A stretch of 6,893 nucleotides of DNA from JBDSRX01 sp047445235 (GTDB lineage Bacteria; Patescibacteriota; Dojkabacteria; J137). The notes under the pieces are model-generated. The model worked only from the letters and a program-made list of their open reading frames with translations, was not told the DNA's origin and ran no database searches. Positions 6,743 through 6,893 of this stretch are shown piece by piece. The translations under genes were made by a program, and so were the position numbers. Position 1 is the stretch's first letter, and each line of letters begins with the position of its first letter. The stretch covers positions 1-6,893 of the forward strand of contig JBLGEO010000063.1 of NCBI GenBank assembly GCA_047445235.1. Reading direction: 5' to 3'.

Positions 6743-6771
6743 ATATTATCAGTAAGAGACAAACAAGACAA
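6743..6771 (-). promoter_or_regulatory. Promoter of the surface-protein gene
   Basis: On the reverse strand a -35 TTGTCT (6771-6766), a 17-base spacer and an extended -10 TGATAATAT (6751-6743) form a near-ideal sigma70-type promoter. The -10 ends 30 bases before the ATG, giving a leader of about 23 bases without a Shine-Dalgarno sequence. The nine bases TGATAATAT are identical to the leftward element before the P-type ATPase. Confidence 0.65.
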
Positions 6772-6802
6772 TTTAGACTTTATTAAATTTATCTATAAAA
6801 AA

Positions 6803-6831
6803 TTTCCATAGTGATTGAAATACTCTATAAT
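6803..6831 (+). promoter_or_regulatory. Rightward promoter near the window edge
   Basis: A perfect -10 TATAAT at 6826-6831 is preceded at 17 bases by TTTCCA (6803-6808), four of six to TTGACA. It points away from the surface-protein gene and would start RNA near 6838. The transcribed gene would lie mostly beyond the right edge. Confidence 0.5.
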
Positions 6832-6869
6832 AGATCTGATAACTAAAAAACATTTAAATAGAGTTCGTT

Positions 6870-6893
6870 TTGAAGCAATCAATTATCACGACT
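6870..6893 (+). CDS. Possible start of a rightward gene (cut by window edge)
   Basis: Eight codons from a TTG remain open to the right edge and would read MKQSIITT. An in-frame TAA lies 12 bases upstream at 6855-6857, and a rightward promoter ends 39 bases upstream. The Lys followed by a short hydrophobic run could be the beginning of a signal peptide, but eight codons are too few to identify anything. There is at most a weak GAG seven bases ahead as a ribosome site. The true start may lie further right. Confidence 0.2.

Noticed and set aside
1..6893. CRISPR array, toxin-antitoxin pair, transposase or prophage genes
   Set aside because: No regularly spaced direct repeats, no small paired genes and no recombinase or phage motifs were seen on either strand.

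Overview
The window looks like a piece of an AT-rich bacterial chromosome with compact, mostly unlinked genes. I lean towards the Candidate Phyla Radiation (Patescibacteria; Microgenomates, Katanobacteria or Dojkabacteria-like). The reasons are the archaeal-type ATP-dependent DNA ligase as a free-standing housekeeping-like gene, a one-helix extracytoplasmic protein of a style common in those genomes, very short spacers, and the lack of Shine-Dalgarno sequences. This placement is inference; there is no rRNA or other marker gene here. No gene contains an in-frame TGA and all four visible stops are TAA or TAG, which argues against the TGA=Gly code of some CPR lineages.

Layout from left to right. 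(1) Positions 1-2077, leftward: most of a cation-transporting P-type ATPase whose C-terminus lies beyond the left edge. (2) Positions 2078-2155: a short divergent spacer with a symmetric extended -10 element that could serve both directions. (3) Positions 2156-3466, rightward: two adjacent genes for Rossmann-fold, methyltransferase-like proteins, probably co-transcribed. (4) Positions 3472-5271, leftward: an ATP-dependent DNA ligase, meeting the second methyltransferase-like gene tail to tail with only 5 bases between them. (5) Positions 5272-5534: the only long non-coding stretch. It holds the ligase promoter, a hairpin with arms made of 7-base repeats, and a relatively GC-rich, foldable segment that may be a terminator, a small RNA or part of a dispersed repeat. 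(6) Positions 5535-6713, leftward: a membrane-anchored extracytoplasmic protein of unknown function with a good extended -10 promoter. (7) Positions 6714-6893: a divergent spacer with a rightward promoter and possibly the first codons of another gene.

The genes do not form an obvious pathway. The ATPase moves a cation (possibly Ca2+), the ligase seals nicks in DNA, the methyltransferase-like pair has no identifiable substrate, and the surface protein is uncharacterised. A recurring feature is that all three leftward genes have a TGnTAaaAT/TGnTAATAT-type extended -10 element 26-30 bases before the ATG, and no gene has a recognisable Shine-Dalgarno sequence. I see no convincing defence, secretion or biosynthetic system. 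The best candidate for something undescribed is the repeat/structured spacer at 5321-5534, followed by the methyltransferase-like pair.
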